A stretch of DNA of 64,000 nucleotides from Spizellomyces punctatus DAOM BR117 (lineage: Eukaryota; Chytridiomycota; Chytridiomycetes; Spizellomycetales; Spizellomycetaceae). This document shows positions 43,201 through 56,100 of this stretch, one piece after another (position 1 is the first letter of the stretch; every line of letters begins with the position of its first letter). Both the position numbers and the translations under genes were made by a program. The DNA lies in contig NW_015971553.1 in NCBI RefSeq assembly GCF_000182565.1, positions 186,001 to 250,000 on the forward strand. The letters are read 5' to 3'. A model generated the notes under the pieces. It was not told the origin of the DNA. It worked only from the letters and a program-made list of their open reading frames with translations, and searched no databases.

Positions 43201-46200
43201 CCCCGTATCCCTTTGCGGGTTCGCTGGAAATCGCGAGTACAGTATGATACGCAAAATCAACTGAAAATCCCCCAGGCCCCTTCCCTTTTCTTTTTCCCAT
43301 GTTCTTCTTTGCTGCCCGTTGACCGATGCCCAACCACTCATGCTCTAGGTACGATGAACTCATGATTCGCGTATCCAAGAGTCCTGGAACAGAGTGAATG
43401 ACTCCCAGCGCCTCTTCGGCGACTTTCACAGCAAGAGCAACATCTCTTGATCGTCTTTTTGACGTCAGTCGTCGCACCAAATGGAAAGATACGTATGCAA
43501 AATGGTCTCGCACACCTTGGGCCCGATCATCGCCTAAGATGGGGGAACACTTCAGGAATATCACATGGCAGGTCAAAAGAATTTTGATGAGGAACGGCAT
43601 GGGGGTTGGCAATGGCGTGTTGAACGAGAGAAAAGTCGGATCTGGTACATCCTCAATTCGCAAAATTGGGATTAAGATTTCGTAGCATTTGAAGGATGAT
43701 AATAGCATCAACCGATCATCCCCAATCCTTTGAGCCAGCTCGACGGCTATTAGCAGCTCTTTGCAAGAGCGTAATCGTAGCATCTGCGCTCCTAATATAT
43801 CTCTTGTACCTTCTGCATCGGAGTAAGGAATCGCATTGGTATCCGCAAACGTCCGGTCTACATGAGCATAGACACTTTCGATAAATGAGCGAATAATCAA
43901 CGGCGAAGTCTCTTCGGCATCCTCATCGTTCAACTTGAACACTTCCTCAGCATACGAGTCTATGCTTTGCGGCGGACACAGTGTCTTATTCCCTTCTGAT
44001 GCTCGTAAACTGGCATCAGGAGCGTCCCAGGCAACAAAATGAGAGCGTAGAATGCTGTAAGCCAACCCGGCAACACGGTCGCATCCCGCTTCATGTGCAA
44101 TTTGAGCAACTTGACCCCAACAAAGAACCAATGGAAGAGGTAAGCATGCAACAATCGGTCGACAGGTTTCACCCATCCCCCCTATCATGCGTCCATTTGT
44201 ATCATATACAGCGCATGCGAAGGCATACGATTGATTCGGCGTGAGTCCAGATATGGTAATGTCAGTTCCAGGACGTGCCGGAGTGGCAGACCCTTGATAG
44301 AAGACGTCACTGACGGTAACCGGTCCTGTGGGGTGGGATGTCGTGTTTCGGCAGAAAACTTGATACGCATGAGGGAAAATCTGGCGTCCTGTTTTATCGC
44401 ACATGGGTTGAGGGCGGATAGTAATAGATGTGGGTGTTCTTCGGATAAAAAGAGGTGCTGGACACCTGTTTTGCGTGGTAGGATGCGAAGTGGTATCAGC
44501 GGAGAATAACTTGTCCAGTAACCTTCTCTCCTCCTTTTGGGCTTTCGTGAGAAGTTGAGCAGACCGATCCAAGAGGACTGCCTTCTGCTCTTTTCCCAAA
44601 TTCGAGCCCTCCGAAGCGTGCACAGCCACCATCAGTGCGGTCAGGACTAGGTTTTCCCCGCAGCATGCTTTTATATCCTCTTCACTGGGCGCTGTCAGAG
44701 GTTCGCTCAAATGCCGGTGCTTGTTTGTTAGCCGAAGTTGCTCTTGTTCCTTTTTGTTTTGGACAACAATATTTTCGTGATGTTTCAACTTCATCCGACA
44801 CCGAAACAGGGAACGTGAAATGTTCACAGCGGCACATGCAAGCTCGCGACAAGTTGAAGTGGGTTTTGCTGAATCTTTCTTACGATTATCCAATTCAGCT
44901 ACTTCCACATCAGATGTTCTATCGTCATGCAGCCCGTTGATGCGTATTCCTTTATGGAATCTCACGTTGCAAGTAATAGAGTCTAACCCATCCAAGCCAT
45001 CGCCCATCCGTACCCTGGCAACGGCTATCCTCCGCTCCACATCGTCCAAAACGTCGACAGCCTCCTTGAACTCTCCTAAGCACTCCAATATTATTGCTAA
45101 CTTTGCACCAACATCCACCGCAAAGATCGCATCATCTATGTCCAACTCCGTGAGCGTTGCGTGGAGAGACCGCAACAAGATAACACTCATGCTATCCATC
45201 GATAATACGTTGCATTTGGGGGCATCGGATATGGACACAAAGTCCTTAAGCAAAGGCTCAAGAAAGTGCCATATAAACTGACAAGCGTCGCCAATCAGAC
45301 GAGGCATCGTCTGTCCTAAATCTGATTTATCCATGCATTCCGCCAGGGCGTCGAGTAAGCCAGCGGCAGCTGTTTGAAGTTGGCTAGAAAACTCTAACCG
45401 CCGGATCCGAAGATCTGTAGTAGTCGCCGTCAACCGCTGAGTATCAAATCCAACTTTGCGCTCCGAGTGCACGACGGTTTGAAAATTGATAGCTGCAAGA
45501 CGTAGAACGAGCTCTTTGGATGCAACATCTTGCTCATCCTTGGTATACTCCCCATTGAATGCGTCGGTGTCCAACAATGCGTCCAAAATTCTCGCGAGAA
45601 TACTGAATCTCTCCCACTGGTGGTACGCAAAGAGGTGTCTCGCATATGCCATCAAGTCGTCCAGATGAAGAAGGCCCAACCGCCGTTGAGACATGATTCG
45701 AGAGACATCTGCCGGGCGCGGAGACCGTCCCAGTCGCAAATCGGTTGTGTATGCAGACACAAGCTTGGAAAGTGACAGAAAGCTCTCGGGCTCGGAAATG
45801 ATGATTTCGAATCCCACATCCAAAAGCTTCATGGCCAGCTGCTCATTTCGGTTAAAGTCTTCAGACAACTTTTCTATGTACGTCATAGTTACATCCGGTG
45901 AGGCGAGAGCATGAAGGCCTTGCACAACCGCGTGGAATCTGTCCCGATCACCACTGAACGAACCAAGCATGTACAAGACGTCAAAAACCATTTGACGTTT
46001 GGCCCGCCCCTCTTCCGTATCATCCGCGCGCTGACCTGTTTTACTTTTTCGACTACGACTTGTTTGCTGTTTGCTGCTGCCTGCCTTGTAATCCTTCCCA
46101 CCCAAGTCTGTAAACATCGTTTCAGAAAACGAGTCACCCTCTTCTCCGCCATCAACCTTGGAGTCATCGCCCAGTCCATATGCCACCAGGCTTTCTGCAT

Positions 46201-47901
46201 CACTCGTAGTCATTGCCGAGCCCTCCCGGTCCATGCGTCGACGCCCTGGGAAACGGTTGACGCGATCCGGCCCGGGTAGCTGACTGATTGCCTTGACGGA
46301 TAGAGTTCGGACCAGAGTTCGACCGCCACCTCTGGGTCGCCATTGTAAGTCGCCTGTTCCATCTGTCGCCTGACTCGCAGATGATGCACGGGGTCCAGCA
46401 GATGACGGCAAACCCGTTATACTTTGCATAGATCCAGCGAGATCGAAGAAAGACGACGTCAATTGCCTTCCCCGACCAGCAAACCCGTTAAAAAGGGGTC
46501 CACCCCGTGCTGGCGAGGCTTTCTCCAAATTACGCAAAGGCGTTTGAGAAACAACGGAGGAACGCAAGTCTTCCTCGGGAATACTACCAAATCCACTGAG
46601 TGACCCACTTGTTTGTTTCAGGGCCCCGGTGACCACATTTCCCGCAGCCATTATCTGGGGAATGGCATCGGCATTTGCAACTTTCTTTCCTTCCACGATA
46701 GCGCGCACTTCACATGCGAAGATCAGCAAGTTTAGTCGATGCGTAGTGGCGTCAATGATGTCTTGCGTCTGCGGTTCGACGTCACCAGCTGTTTCCGCGT
46801 CGGTTGCCGTCTCACCGAGTTTGGCTACTGCCTCTAGGATGGTCTCCTCAGCTTGCGCGTAGGCTTTCTGTCTTATATAGCAGTTATAGACGGAGACATA
46901 ATATTCAATTCGCCATGGCAGGTATTCTGGCTTGAGAAGGGGAGCGCAGCTTTCAACATATGATATCGCTCGAAGGAGAACATCAACGATCTGCACATGT
47001 CCGCAGAATCAGAGGGCTATACAAGCTGCAATTATTGTCATCATGGAGGACTCACCTCATCCGAGTACTGGATACTTGCGACCTCGTCCGCAATTGTTCG
47101 CACTTGCACGCTGCCCGACCACACTAACCAAGCACCTTCACTCTCCTCCATAAACACACTCCCTTTCATCACATCCAACATGCTTGAAAGTACATCAAGA
47201 ATCTTCTCAAAAATACCACAAGATCGGAAAAGTGGATCGACAGAGCGGAGTGTTAAGTAGGTGGCCATCAGGTGTCCGTATTGTGCACGATGACGAAGGG
47301 TTTGAGGTGATGGGTTTGGCTGGGGTGGAGTATGAGGTATAGAGGAGGGTACCGGAGTGGCCAATCGAGAGGTTAGGAACGCTTCAGGTGCTTCTTTCAG
47401 GAATTTTGTGAAGCAAATCTCGTCCGCTGCGTCGTGAAAGCCTGGAATCCCCAACAATTGCTCCCCAGTCGCAACCATTTTGGAATACAAGTCTTCTTCC
47501 GAAAGATGCGGACCAAACATGTCCCAGCACTTGGAGAGCTGTAGACATAGCATCCGTCTTCGTGTATTTAGCGAAGAATGTAATTTTTCTTGATGGTCGC
47601 TATCTTGCACATGGTGCTTGGCGATACGATCCTTTTCTACAGTGGCATGGAAAGCCCTCACCCTTTTAACGCACGTATTTACCTCATGCTCGAATACAGA
47701 GCGGAGAGATGCTGTAGACATGCGCCCGAGCAGTGGATCGAGAAGTTGTATTGGCGGAGCTTTAATTGCCATGAAGGAGCCAGTAAAACCCTTGTTGAGA
47801 GGGAGTAGCACACCCCCGGCGGCAGTGCCTTTTCTTGCAGTATTTGCATGTTTCAGATTGGTGCTCTTCGAGGGCAGGCTTGACGGCGCCGTTGTCGCCA
47901 T
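37245..47901 (-). CDS. CFAP54: CFAP54, central-apparatus protein of the axoneme
   Basis: Five exons (47901-47056, 46990-42660, 42574-39539, 39477-37611, 37547-37245) give about 3460 residues, the largest gene in the window. CFAP54 is part of the C1d/C1b side of the ciliary central pair and is needed for normal beating. N-terminal blocks include FEHEVNTCVKRVRAF and LCLQLSKCWDMFGPHLSEED; exon 2 starts IVDVLLRAISYVESCAPLLK and has PWRIEYYVSVYNCYIRQKAY. A fibronectin-III-like region lies near residues 1120-1215 (ISGLTPNQSYAFACAVYD). The rest is alpha-helical with low-complexity Ser/Arg linkers near 350-430 and 1730-1850. Dikarya lost flagella and this gene; its presence marks a zoosporic fungus. 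All exon junctions are in phase. Confidence 0.9.
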
Positions 47902-48505
47902 CTTTGGCGTACTGGAAACTGACGGATCGTAGGTTGTGGAAGTGATCTTGGAGTGCTTACGCGATGCTGATTAAATGTGCACTTGATCGACCCCATTCTT
48001 GCCAATACACTACAGCTATTCCAGGACTTGCATCGCAGCATACAACCTTATGATCGGTGAGCCCCAGAGGACGCAATCAAAATAAAGTATTTAATGAGCC
48101 AGAGGATGAACAACATCCTCCAACAATTCTCCAAGACCATCTACCCTTTGACGCTCGCGCGCTACGGCTGGTCTTCATGCGATCATCTTTAGGAAATTCT
48201 AAATTACCATATCGAAAGACATATAACCTACAAATGAGAGCACCCTATTTAGTCCACCACTCCTCCCATAACTACCGTCTGAAATTCCTTATATGTACTA
48301 TGCAAGGGTCGTACTCTCATGTTATTTCCATCCACGTAGCATGTAGGTAGATGACGTCCGTAGATTGAGACCTCCGCAGGGCTTTCCAGTTACGTCACGT
48401 TAGACCATGAAAGATACATCTCCATGCAGCCCATCACCCTAATATAAGAGACTGAGGACATTGAAACTAGCCTTAACTGCCTACCGAACTCATCTTTTTT
48501 GCAAT
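47902..48505. other. intergenic region between divergent genes
   Basis: About 600 bases between CFAP54 and the hemerythrin-domain gene, presumably both promoters. Nothing else recognised. Confidence 0.5.
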
Positions 48506-49224
48506 ATGGCTAGCTCTGAGCAGGTCCATGTCGTTGATGCTGTCATCAAGGACCATAAGCATATTGATGCCTACTACAAAGTAAGAAGAAGGTACAAGCA
48601 TATGCGCCCAATCACACCAGTTTCTCATTTATGCTGCAGCAATACCGTGCTAACGAAGGCAATCCTCCGGAGCAACAAAAATGGGCCAATCAACTGTTTT
48701 GGCAAATCGCCGTCCATTCTATCGCAGAAGAGCTGACCGTGTACCCAGCATTCGAGCAGTACGTCCCTGACGGCGTCGCCATAGCTGAAAAGGAACGTAG
48801 CCAGCATCAGCAAGTCAAAGACGATTTGTATCAACTGCAAAACAAGTCTGTTGGGCAGGATGCCGATTTTGTTCCCCTAATGGAGAAGATGATGAATGAA
48901 TTGACCGAGCACATTCAGCAAGAGGAGACCACGGATATGCCCAAGTTAAGAGAGGCTATCAGTAACGACGACGCTCTCAGATTAGGTAGAGACTTTGAAA
49001 TGACAAAATACTTTGTTCCAACTCGGTAAGCAACGAAAGGCAGCGATTTCATGCAACCATAGTTATGCTAAGCTGTACCTACTCTTTTAAGGTCCCACCC
49101 ATCGGCACCCAACAAGCCTCCTTTCGAAACTGTTGCGGGACTGCTGGCCGCGCCGATCGATCGCCTTCGCGACTTGCTCACTAAGTTCCCGAGTGAGCAG
49201 GAACTCAAAGCCGTTGAACCTTGA
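48506..49224 (+). CDS. hemerythrin HHE-domain protein
   Basis: Three exons (48506-48580, 48640-49025, 49092-49224) give 197 residues. Hemerythrin-like four-helix bundles bind a di-iron centre. Candidate iron ligands: H in VIKDHKHIDAYYK (helix 1), H and E in AVHSIAEELTVYPAFE (helix 2), H in KERSQHQQVKDDLY (helix 3) and H/E in LTEHIQQEETTDMP (helix 4), matching the H-HxxxE-H-HxxxE spacing. In fungi such proteins are linked to iron, oxygen or nitric-oxide handling, but no specific role can be assigned. A short C-terminal helix (FETVAGLLAAPIDRLRDLLT) follows the bundle. Confidence 0.88.
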
Positions 49225-49493
49225 GTGCCTTCATCTTTTGCTTTTTAGTTGCGACCTTTAGCCCTGCATACCTTCACGTCACTACACTGTGTATAGCCTA
49301 GCATATCTGTTAACAAAAAAAAAAACTTTGCAAAACTGGCTGTCAATACAAGATCTCGCGATCAGTGATATGATTGCAATTTGCGTGTATCATTTCATGG
49401 GGTAGATTGCCCAACTTGGCCAAATCGTGGGCGTAGATTACGCAGGGCTTATAAACTGCACACTTGGCGGTTGGTCATCGCAGCTTCAATTCT

Positions 49494-51391
49494 ATGGACA
49501 CTGAAAGAAATATGCTTGACGCAAGTACCAACAACGAACAGGATGGAGAAAGCACACCTTTATTGAATGACCAAAAGAAAAATGAACCAACGAACGCTTC
49601 GAAAATCTATATGTGAGTGAAAGCAGGTGCCTGATGTTGAATTATCGTGAGAGCCAACGCATTCTGTAGAATTGCCGCCTTTGTAATGGCGATCAATTTT
49701 GGAGCAGCTGTCATCTCAAAGAGCTTTGATCAGGCTGTAATTGCGCTCTTTTGCGGTGAGTGTCCTTGCGATAGATCGAGTGGCTGATAGCGCGTATTGA
49801 CATCTGCTTTATTGTGCAGGAAAATATTACCAGGCGAATGGCAGGTCGCCCGAACCTATCTTAGGGACCGTCGATCAACATGATTGTACCATCCCAGGCG
49901 TCCTTACACCTGCGGCCGAGTTTTCCTCTATGTTGGTCGTATTGTCTACAATTCCAAGTACGGTTATTTACTCCTGGCTCCACAGATGTCACACCCTCCT
50001 CACCGTTTGATATCAGGTATCATAACAATACTTGTAGCTGGCCACTTATCCGACATCTTTGGCCGCAAGCCCGTCACCCTCATATGGCTACTGGGACTAT
50101 TTATCGATGTGACCATGCCTTTTGTGGTCTTGCATTGGAATCTCAATGAATACTGGCTGGCAGTATCAAAGGTGGTATTTGGAATCACGGGTGGGGAAGC
50201 AGCTGGGGTTTCCTTGATGGTGGCGGCTATTGCAGATTTGACTGGGTCAAAGGATAGAGCGAGGTTCCTGGCTGTTATTCAGGGTTTTGGCATGCTGGCT
50301 GTCATGGTTGGTAGTCTGTTGGGAGGCTGGTTGGTCAAGGTAAGATTTACTGCGTCTTGGTTGTATTGCTCGGCGTCGGCTTACATCGGTATCCAGTACA
50401 CATCCAGTTTTGAGCCGACGTTCTTCCTGGGTGTACTATGCAATACTTTCGCCGGCGTCACCTATATCCTCTTTGTTCCCGAAACCCGAAAGCCAGTACG
50501 GCCTTCGGAAACTACTGAAGTATCCGCACTCAGTGTCAGTAAACTGCTCCGTGTCCTCCGACCACTTCCCCACAAGATTATGCTAGCAGCTGTTCTGTCA
50601 ACGGCCATGCGCTCCTCGTTTTTTTTTGTTCTTCCCTTCTACGCGGCGCAAGAATTTGGGTGGAAAACATGGGAGAACACACTTTACTTTGTTGAAATGT
50701 GCCTACTGGCAGCTGTGGCAAATTTATTGGTTTTGCCCAATGTGGAAGGTTGGGCCAGGCAAATGTGGGGCAGCGAGCAGCCGCACAACCCTGAGCGGGA
50801 AGTAGCACCATTACTGGAGGACGGTAGCCGGATAGACGACGAGCTAGTGGTTGAAGACAATCCACAAAGGCAACAAGAGAATGTCTGGAGGAATGCTGCC
50901 ATAGCGTTAAACCAAGTGCGCATTTACGCTTGTGTCGAACTCGTGCACATCATTTTATTTGCCATCTCTAACAAAGCCTGGATAGTTTACACTAGTACGT
51001 ATACACCAGTTTTTGAAAACTGCCCGGGCACTTGCTAACTTTCATCCAGTCCTACCCATAGACGCTGTTGCTTCTCTTGGTCACGTCCATGCCCGAGCGA
51101 TCATTCTTGACCTTGTACCCAGAGAGTCCTACGGCATTGTGAATTCGATATTCAACGCTGTCGCTATTATTGGTGTTACTGGGCTAATCAAGGTAACTAT
51201 CGACATTATGTGACGAACTTTATCTGAGAAATGAAACTAGACTGTCGATATTTGCAATTTTCTAGGCATCCAGCGCAATATATTCTGCAACATCAGAACG
51301 CCTTCCTAATGCAGTGTTTATAGCATTCGCTGGAGTCAGCAGTTTTGCCCTGATGTTAGTCTTTTTGGCGAGGGTTACTAGAAGGGCATGA
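49494..51391 (+). CDS. MFS transporter (SLC46/PCFT-like)
   Basis: Seven exons (49494-49612, 49670-49755, 49820-49957, 50017-50339, 50397-50994, 51050-51192, 51266-51391) give 510 residues with about 12 hydrophobic segments. A cytosolic N-terminus with the acidic-dileucine-like STPLLNDQ suggests an endosomal or vacuolar membrane. MFS motif A, GHLSDIFGRKP, follows helix 2. After helix 6 the sequence FVPETRKPVRPSET is the usual central loop. A second large acidic loop sits near EREVAPLLEDGSRIDDELVV. A luminal stretch with HDC occurs after helix 1. SLC46 members carry folate or heme-like solutes; assignment of this subfamily is tentative. A TATA-like TTATAAAC lies about 45 bases before the ATG. 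Confidence 0.8.
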
Positions 51392-51736
51392 GGTTAGGCA
51401 ATACCCAAGATATGTCCGGAAATTTGTAGATATATGTAGATAATTCGGGTCGTTTCCTATGGTGATGGAACATAGCTTTCCTAATTGTTTTGCCGTGCTT
51501 AATAGTTATGGTTCTCATCTACTATCAACTCCTTTGCTCCTTGGTAGGACCCAGCTGTTTGGACTTGCGCATAGGAAGATGCAGGAAGACACCCTTGTTC
51601 AAGACCGGATTACATAAGCATCTTACGTGACTGACGGTGGCAGACCCCGCTGGTAAGATCTGCCCTTTCATTTTCTGCACCAAGATCAACCCGCGGGTGC
51701 AATCCACAACACCCCCATCTGCATCTGCTACTTGCA
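51392..51736. other. short intergenic region
   Basis: About 345 bases between two co-directional genes. Nothing recognised. Confidence 0.5.
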
Positions 51737-52795
51737 ATGCCACCTAAATCTCACAACCAGCCACAACTGCCCCCAAAGGCTCCATCTAATCTTTCTCTTT
51801 CCTATCGCTCATCGTCTTCACATTTGTCTGGACAAGGAAGAAATGCGGTCAAGAATGGGTCCAGAATGGGATTGGGGCGGGTGAATGCAGGAGGTGGAAA
51901 GAGGACAAGAGGAACTGCTAATGGAGAGAGGGAGAAAGATGTTATCGGGTTGATAAATGATAAAAATTGGTAAGTGTGGGGAGAACCCAACTGAGACTGG
52001 GAATGCAAGTAGTCTGGATTAGGCTCTTGGGCCTTATACAACGCAGCTCGTACATATAGTTGGACTTTTGGGTGAACCTAGATGATTGAGAATGATAACT
52101 GCGGTGGTGATTCTTTGTACGCATCTGACGACATTGACCTCTTAGGAAAGATCGACTAGATAAGGAACTGAAATCCCAGAGAGAGTGGAGTGAAAGATGG
52201 GGTTGTTTGGTTGATCCTTTGTTGTACTCGAGTAATCCCCTTCAAGAATCTTGGAAGCCACAAGCAGTAAGACACCATGATTTGTCCCAAGACAATTTCT
52301 GCTGGGCACTGAATCTTTTGATCCTCCAAGCGTCCACATAACAGCCCTTTCAGCATTCTCAACCCCCCAGGAAATAATGTCCTTCCAAATTCACCACCAC
52401 CGACGCCGCCAGACTACATTCCGGCAACATATAAAGTCACGGGCGACAGAAGCAACTACCTCTCCGGATCACCGAATCTCCGTGCTCGCCCTACCCCAAA
52501 CCTTCTCTTTGACACTACGTCAAGACCACCACCAGCTGCTTATACTGCTCCATTTGCAACAGCAACACGAGTTTCAAAATCGTCACTGCCGAAACAAAAT
52601 CGCGGAACACTTCCGATTCGTCATAAGCATCAGTCAAGAGCCGACCCGCAAGCTGTTTATAAATATCCACCCACTACGAATACAGAATATGGATGGGCAT
52701 GGGGTGGAATGAGGACCTTGGAGATATATGGGAGTACGAACGCTAATTTTGTAAAGGAAGGCTGGAAGAGATTAGCAGCCAAGGGCAGCATGTAG
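51737..52795 (+). CDS. CIMIP1 (C20orf85)-like axonemal protein
   Basis: Three exons (51737-51969, 52146-52266, 52331-52795) give 272 residues. Around residue 70 is DVIGLINDKNWKDRLDKELK, then SQREWSERWGCLVDPL, which follows the CIMIP1/C20orf85 pattern W..RL..E......W...WG.L. The last third has EYGWAWGGMRTLEIYGSTN, again similar to the GW.....LE block near that family's C-terminus. CIMIP1 proteins line the inside of doublet microtubules in cilia. The N-terminal 65 residues and the Pro/Ser/Thr-rich middle are extra and disordered. The gene's presence near CFAP54 fits a flagellate. The assignment rests on short motifs. Confidence 0.55.
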
Positions 52796-53169
52796 TCCCA
52801 TCATGCTCTGCTTAGAACCTTTTGTCATCTTGAACGATGCATCCGACTTTTTCGTAACTGAAATACTATTATTTAACATAACTTTCGACTGCTGGCCAGT
52901 ATTACTTAATCACATCCTAAATAGGCTAAATGGAACTGCGCCTTCCATTACTCCTAAACAAAAAATCAAAGCAATACGCAGGAACTGATTTGAAGTTTTG
53001 TACAGGCCAGTAGGTGGGGAAGAAACGCATCTGACTTTACGACTGCGAGAACTGCTTGCTTCTTTACCTACCACCGTGGCGTTTGATACATAAAGCTGCG
53101 GTTTCATTACTGGAGATCTTTACCCCATCAACGATAGATTTGTTATTTTAACCTCTCACGAACGCAAGC
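52796..53169. other. intergenic region upstream of eIF5B
   Basis: About 370 bases, presumed eIF5B promoter. Nothing else recognised. Confidence 0.5.
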
Positions 53170-56100
53170 ATGGCGAAGAAGAAGGGCGGAAAGAACAATA
53201 AACAGCCGGTTAAGACGTAGGTAGCCTTCTTGTAACGACTGCCACGATGTACTGTATTGATATTGGGGTCGCAGGGTCACCCCGCAAGATTCTGACTCTG
53301 AAGTTGAAATTGCTTTTGGTGCCGCCGAACCTGAAGCTGTCGCCAGCCCAGAGGAGACGTTCAACGTTGATGAAGAAGGGAACGATCTTGGTGGGCTCAT
53401 GGCCACTTTAATGGCGAATAAAGGAAAAAAGGGGAAGAAAAGCAAGAAGAATCGGTTTGAGGACGAGGAAGACGCCGCTGCCATTCTTGCACAGCTGGAT
53501 CAGGAGGATGCGGCACAACAGGAAGAGCCAGCCAACAGTGTCAGCAAGCCCAATAAGAAAGCTGGAAAGAAGGGAAAGAAAGGGAAGGGCGACGACTTTG
53601 ATGCGGAGATGGCCAAACTCGCAAGCGAGATTGATGGTGGCGGTAGTGTAGATGCGGAAGAAAAACCAGAAGGTCCGGTTGCTCCCGTTAAGGGAAAGAA
53701 GGGTAAATCTGGCAAAGAAGCGGCACGGGATGATTTCGACGCGGAGATGGACCAAATAGCCGCAGAAACGGAGCAGACCGAAACGTCACCTGTAGCCAAA
53801 CCCAAGGGCAAAGCACCCAAAGCTCAAGACGCCGAAGAGGAGGAAACAGGAGAAATTCGGATAAAATCGAAAAAGGAGAAGGAGCGAGAGCGAAAAGAAC
53901 GTCTGAAGTTGGCGAAAAAGCAGCAACAACCGAAGGGAGCTGGCAAGGTGTCACCATCGCCTGTAGCTACACCGGAGCCTGAACCGGAGCCGATTGAAGA
54001 TGAGAAACCCGATAAGAAAAAGAAGGGTGCAGCAAAGAAGAAGGGGCCAAGTGTGCTGGCTGCACTAAGAGAGCAACTTGCTGCACAGAAAGCTGCCGAG
54101 GAAGAGCTAAAACGACAACAGGAGGAGGAGGAGCGAAGATTAGCCGAAGAGCAACAGAGAATAGAGGAAGAGGAGAAACGGAAGGAGGAGGCCAAACAGC
54201 GAAAGAAGGAGAAAGAGAGGGTACGTGTTGAGCACAAATATCAATCAGCCTTGGGCAATTCCGTCTGAGTTACTTGTTTCTGCTTCTTAGTTAAAAAAAG
54301 AAGAACTCAAAAAACAAGGAAAGTATTTGACACCGGCTCAGAAGGCGGCGCAAGCTCAGCAAAAGGCGCGCCTTGAAGCTATGATTGCAGCCGGGATGAA
54401 GGTGGAGGCTTTGGACACGGAAAATGTGGAAGCCGATAAGAAGCCGAAACGCGTTGTATATACAAACCGTAAGAAGAAGCAGCCTACCAAGGCCGAGCAA
54501 CCTGTGAAGGTCGAAGCTCCCAAACCAGAAGAACCAGAAAAGGAAAACAAAAAGGAAGAGGGAAAACGTGAACAGCAGCGTATCGAGAAAAAGGCTGAAG
54601 AGGATGCTGCCGCGGTTGCCGCTGCTGAGGAGGCAGCGCGTGTTCTGGCTGTGATGCAGAGCACAATGAAGGAGGGTATAAAGGAGAGCTGGGACGATGA
54701 GAGCGACGGTGACGTGAAGGATTCCTGGGATCAAAGTTCCGACGAGGAGACTGTAAAAGACAGCTGGGATCAGGAAAGCGATGAGGAAGACAAAAAGGTG
54801 GCGGCCAAACCTGCAAAGGCGCCGGTTACTAAAACTAGTGAAGTGGTCAAGAAAGTGGTTGAGGTGAAGAAACCTGCAAATGGAAAGGCACCTGTCGCCG
54901 CGAAGAATGCAAAGGTTCAAGAGAAGAAGGTAGACGATGACTCAGATGAATCGGAAGAAGAATCAGAAGAGGAATCGTCTGAGGAAGAAAGCAGCGAAGA
55001 CGAATCGTCTGACGAAGATGATTCCGACGAAGAGTTGACCGCAACTCAGAAGCAGGCTTTGAAGAGGAAAGAGGAAGCGGCTGCTCGCCGACAAGCACGA
55101 CACGAGCAGGCATTGGCCGAGCGATCAGCAGAAAATCTTCGATCACCTATTTGTTGTATTTTGGGTCACGTCGACACAGGAAAGACCAAGCTTCTTGACA
55201 AGATCCGACAAACAAATGTGCAAGAGGGAGAAGCAGGTGGTATCACACAACAAATAGGTGCCACATATTTCCCTATGGATGCCATCAAGGAAAAAACCGC
55301 CCTCCTTCACAAAGACCAGCAGCCCGACTACAAACTCCCCGGTCTCCTTATCATTGATACCCCAGGTCACGAATCCTTTACCAACCTCCGATCGCGTGGG
55401 TCTTCCCTCTGTAACATTGCTATCCTCGTCGTTGACATTGTTCACGGTCTGGAACCTCAAACGCTTGAATCCCTTGGTCTTCTTCGGCAACGTAAAACAC
55501 CTTTCATTGTCGCACTTAATAAGATTGATCGTATGTATGATTGGAAGGCGATGCCGAACCATCCTACGCGGGACACACTGGCACAACAGAAGCCACATGT
55601 GCTGAAGGAGTTCCAGGAGCGGGTGAACAAGGTTATTGTTGAGTTTGCCGAGCAGGGACTGAACGCATGCCTATACTGGGAAAACCCAAACTATGCAAAG
55701 AACGTCTCGCTTGTCCCGACATCTGCCATCACAGGCGAAGGTATTCCAGATCTGTTGCATCTACTGGTTGATTTGACACAGACGCGTATGACGGAACGGT
55801 TAATGTACCTGTCCGAGTTGGAATGTACGGTTTTGGAAGTCAAGGTTATTGAAGGACTGGGTACAACAATTGATGTTGTCTTGTCGAATGGTGTCTTGAA
55901 TGAAGGTGATCGGATAGTGGTCTGTGGTCTAAATGGACCCATTGTAACCACTATCAGAGCCCTATTGACACCACAACCGATGAGAGAGCTACGCGTCAAG
56001 TCAGCGTATGTGCACCACAAGAGCGTCAAGGCGTCTCTAGGTATCAAAATTTCAGCTCCGGATTTGGAAAAGGCCATTGCTGGGTCACGACTAATGGTTC

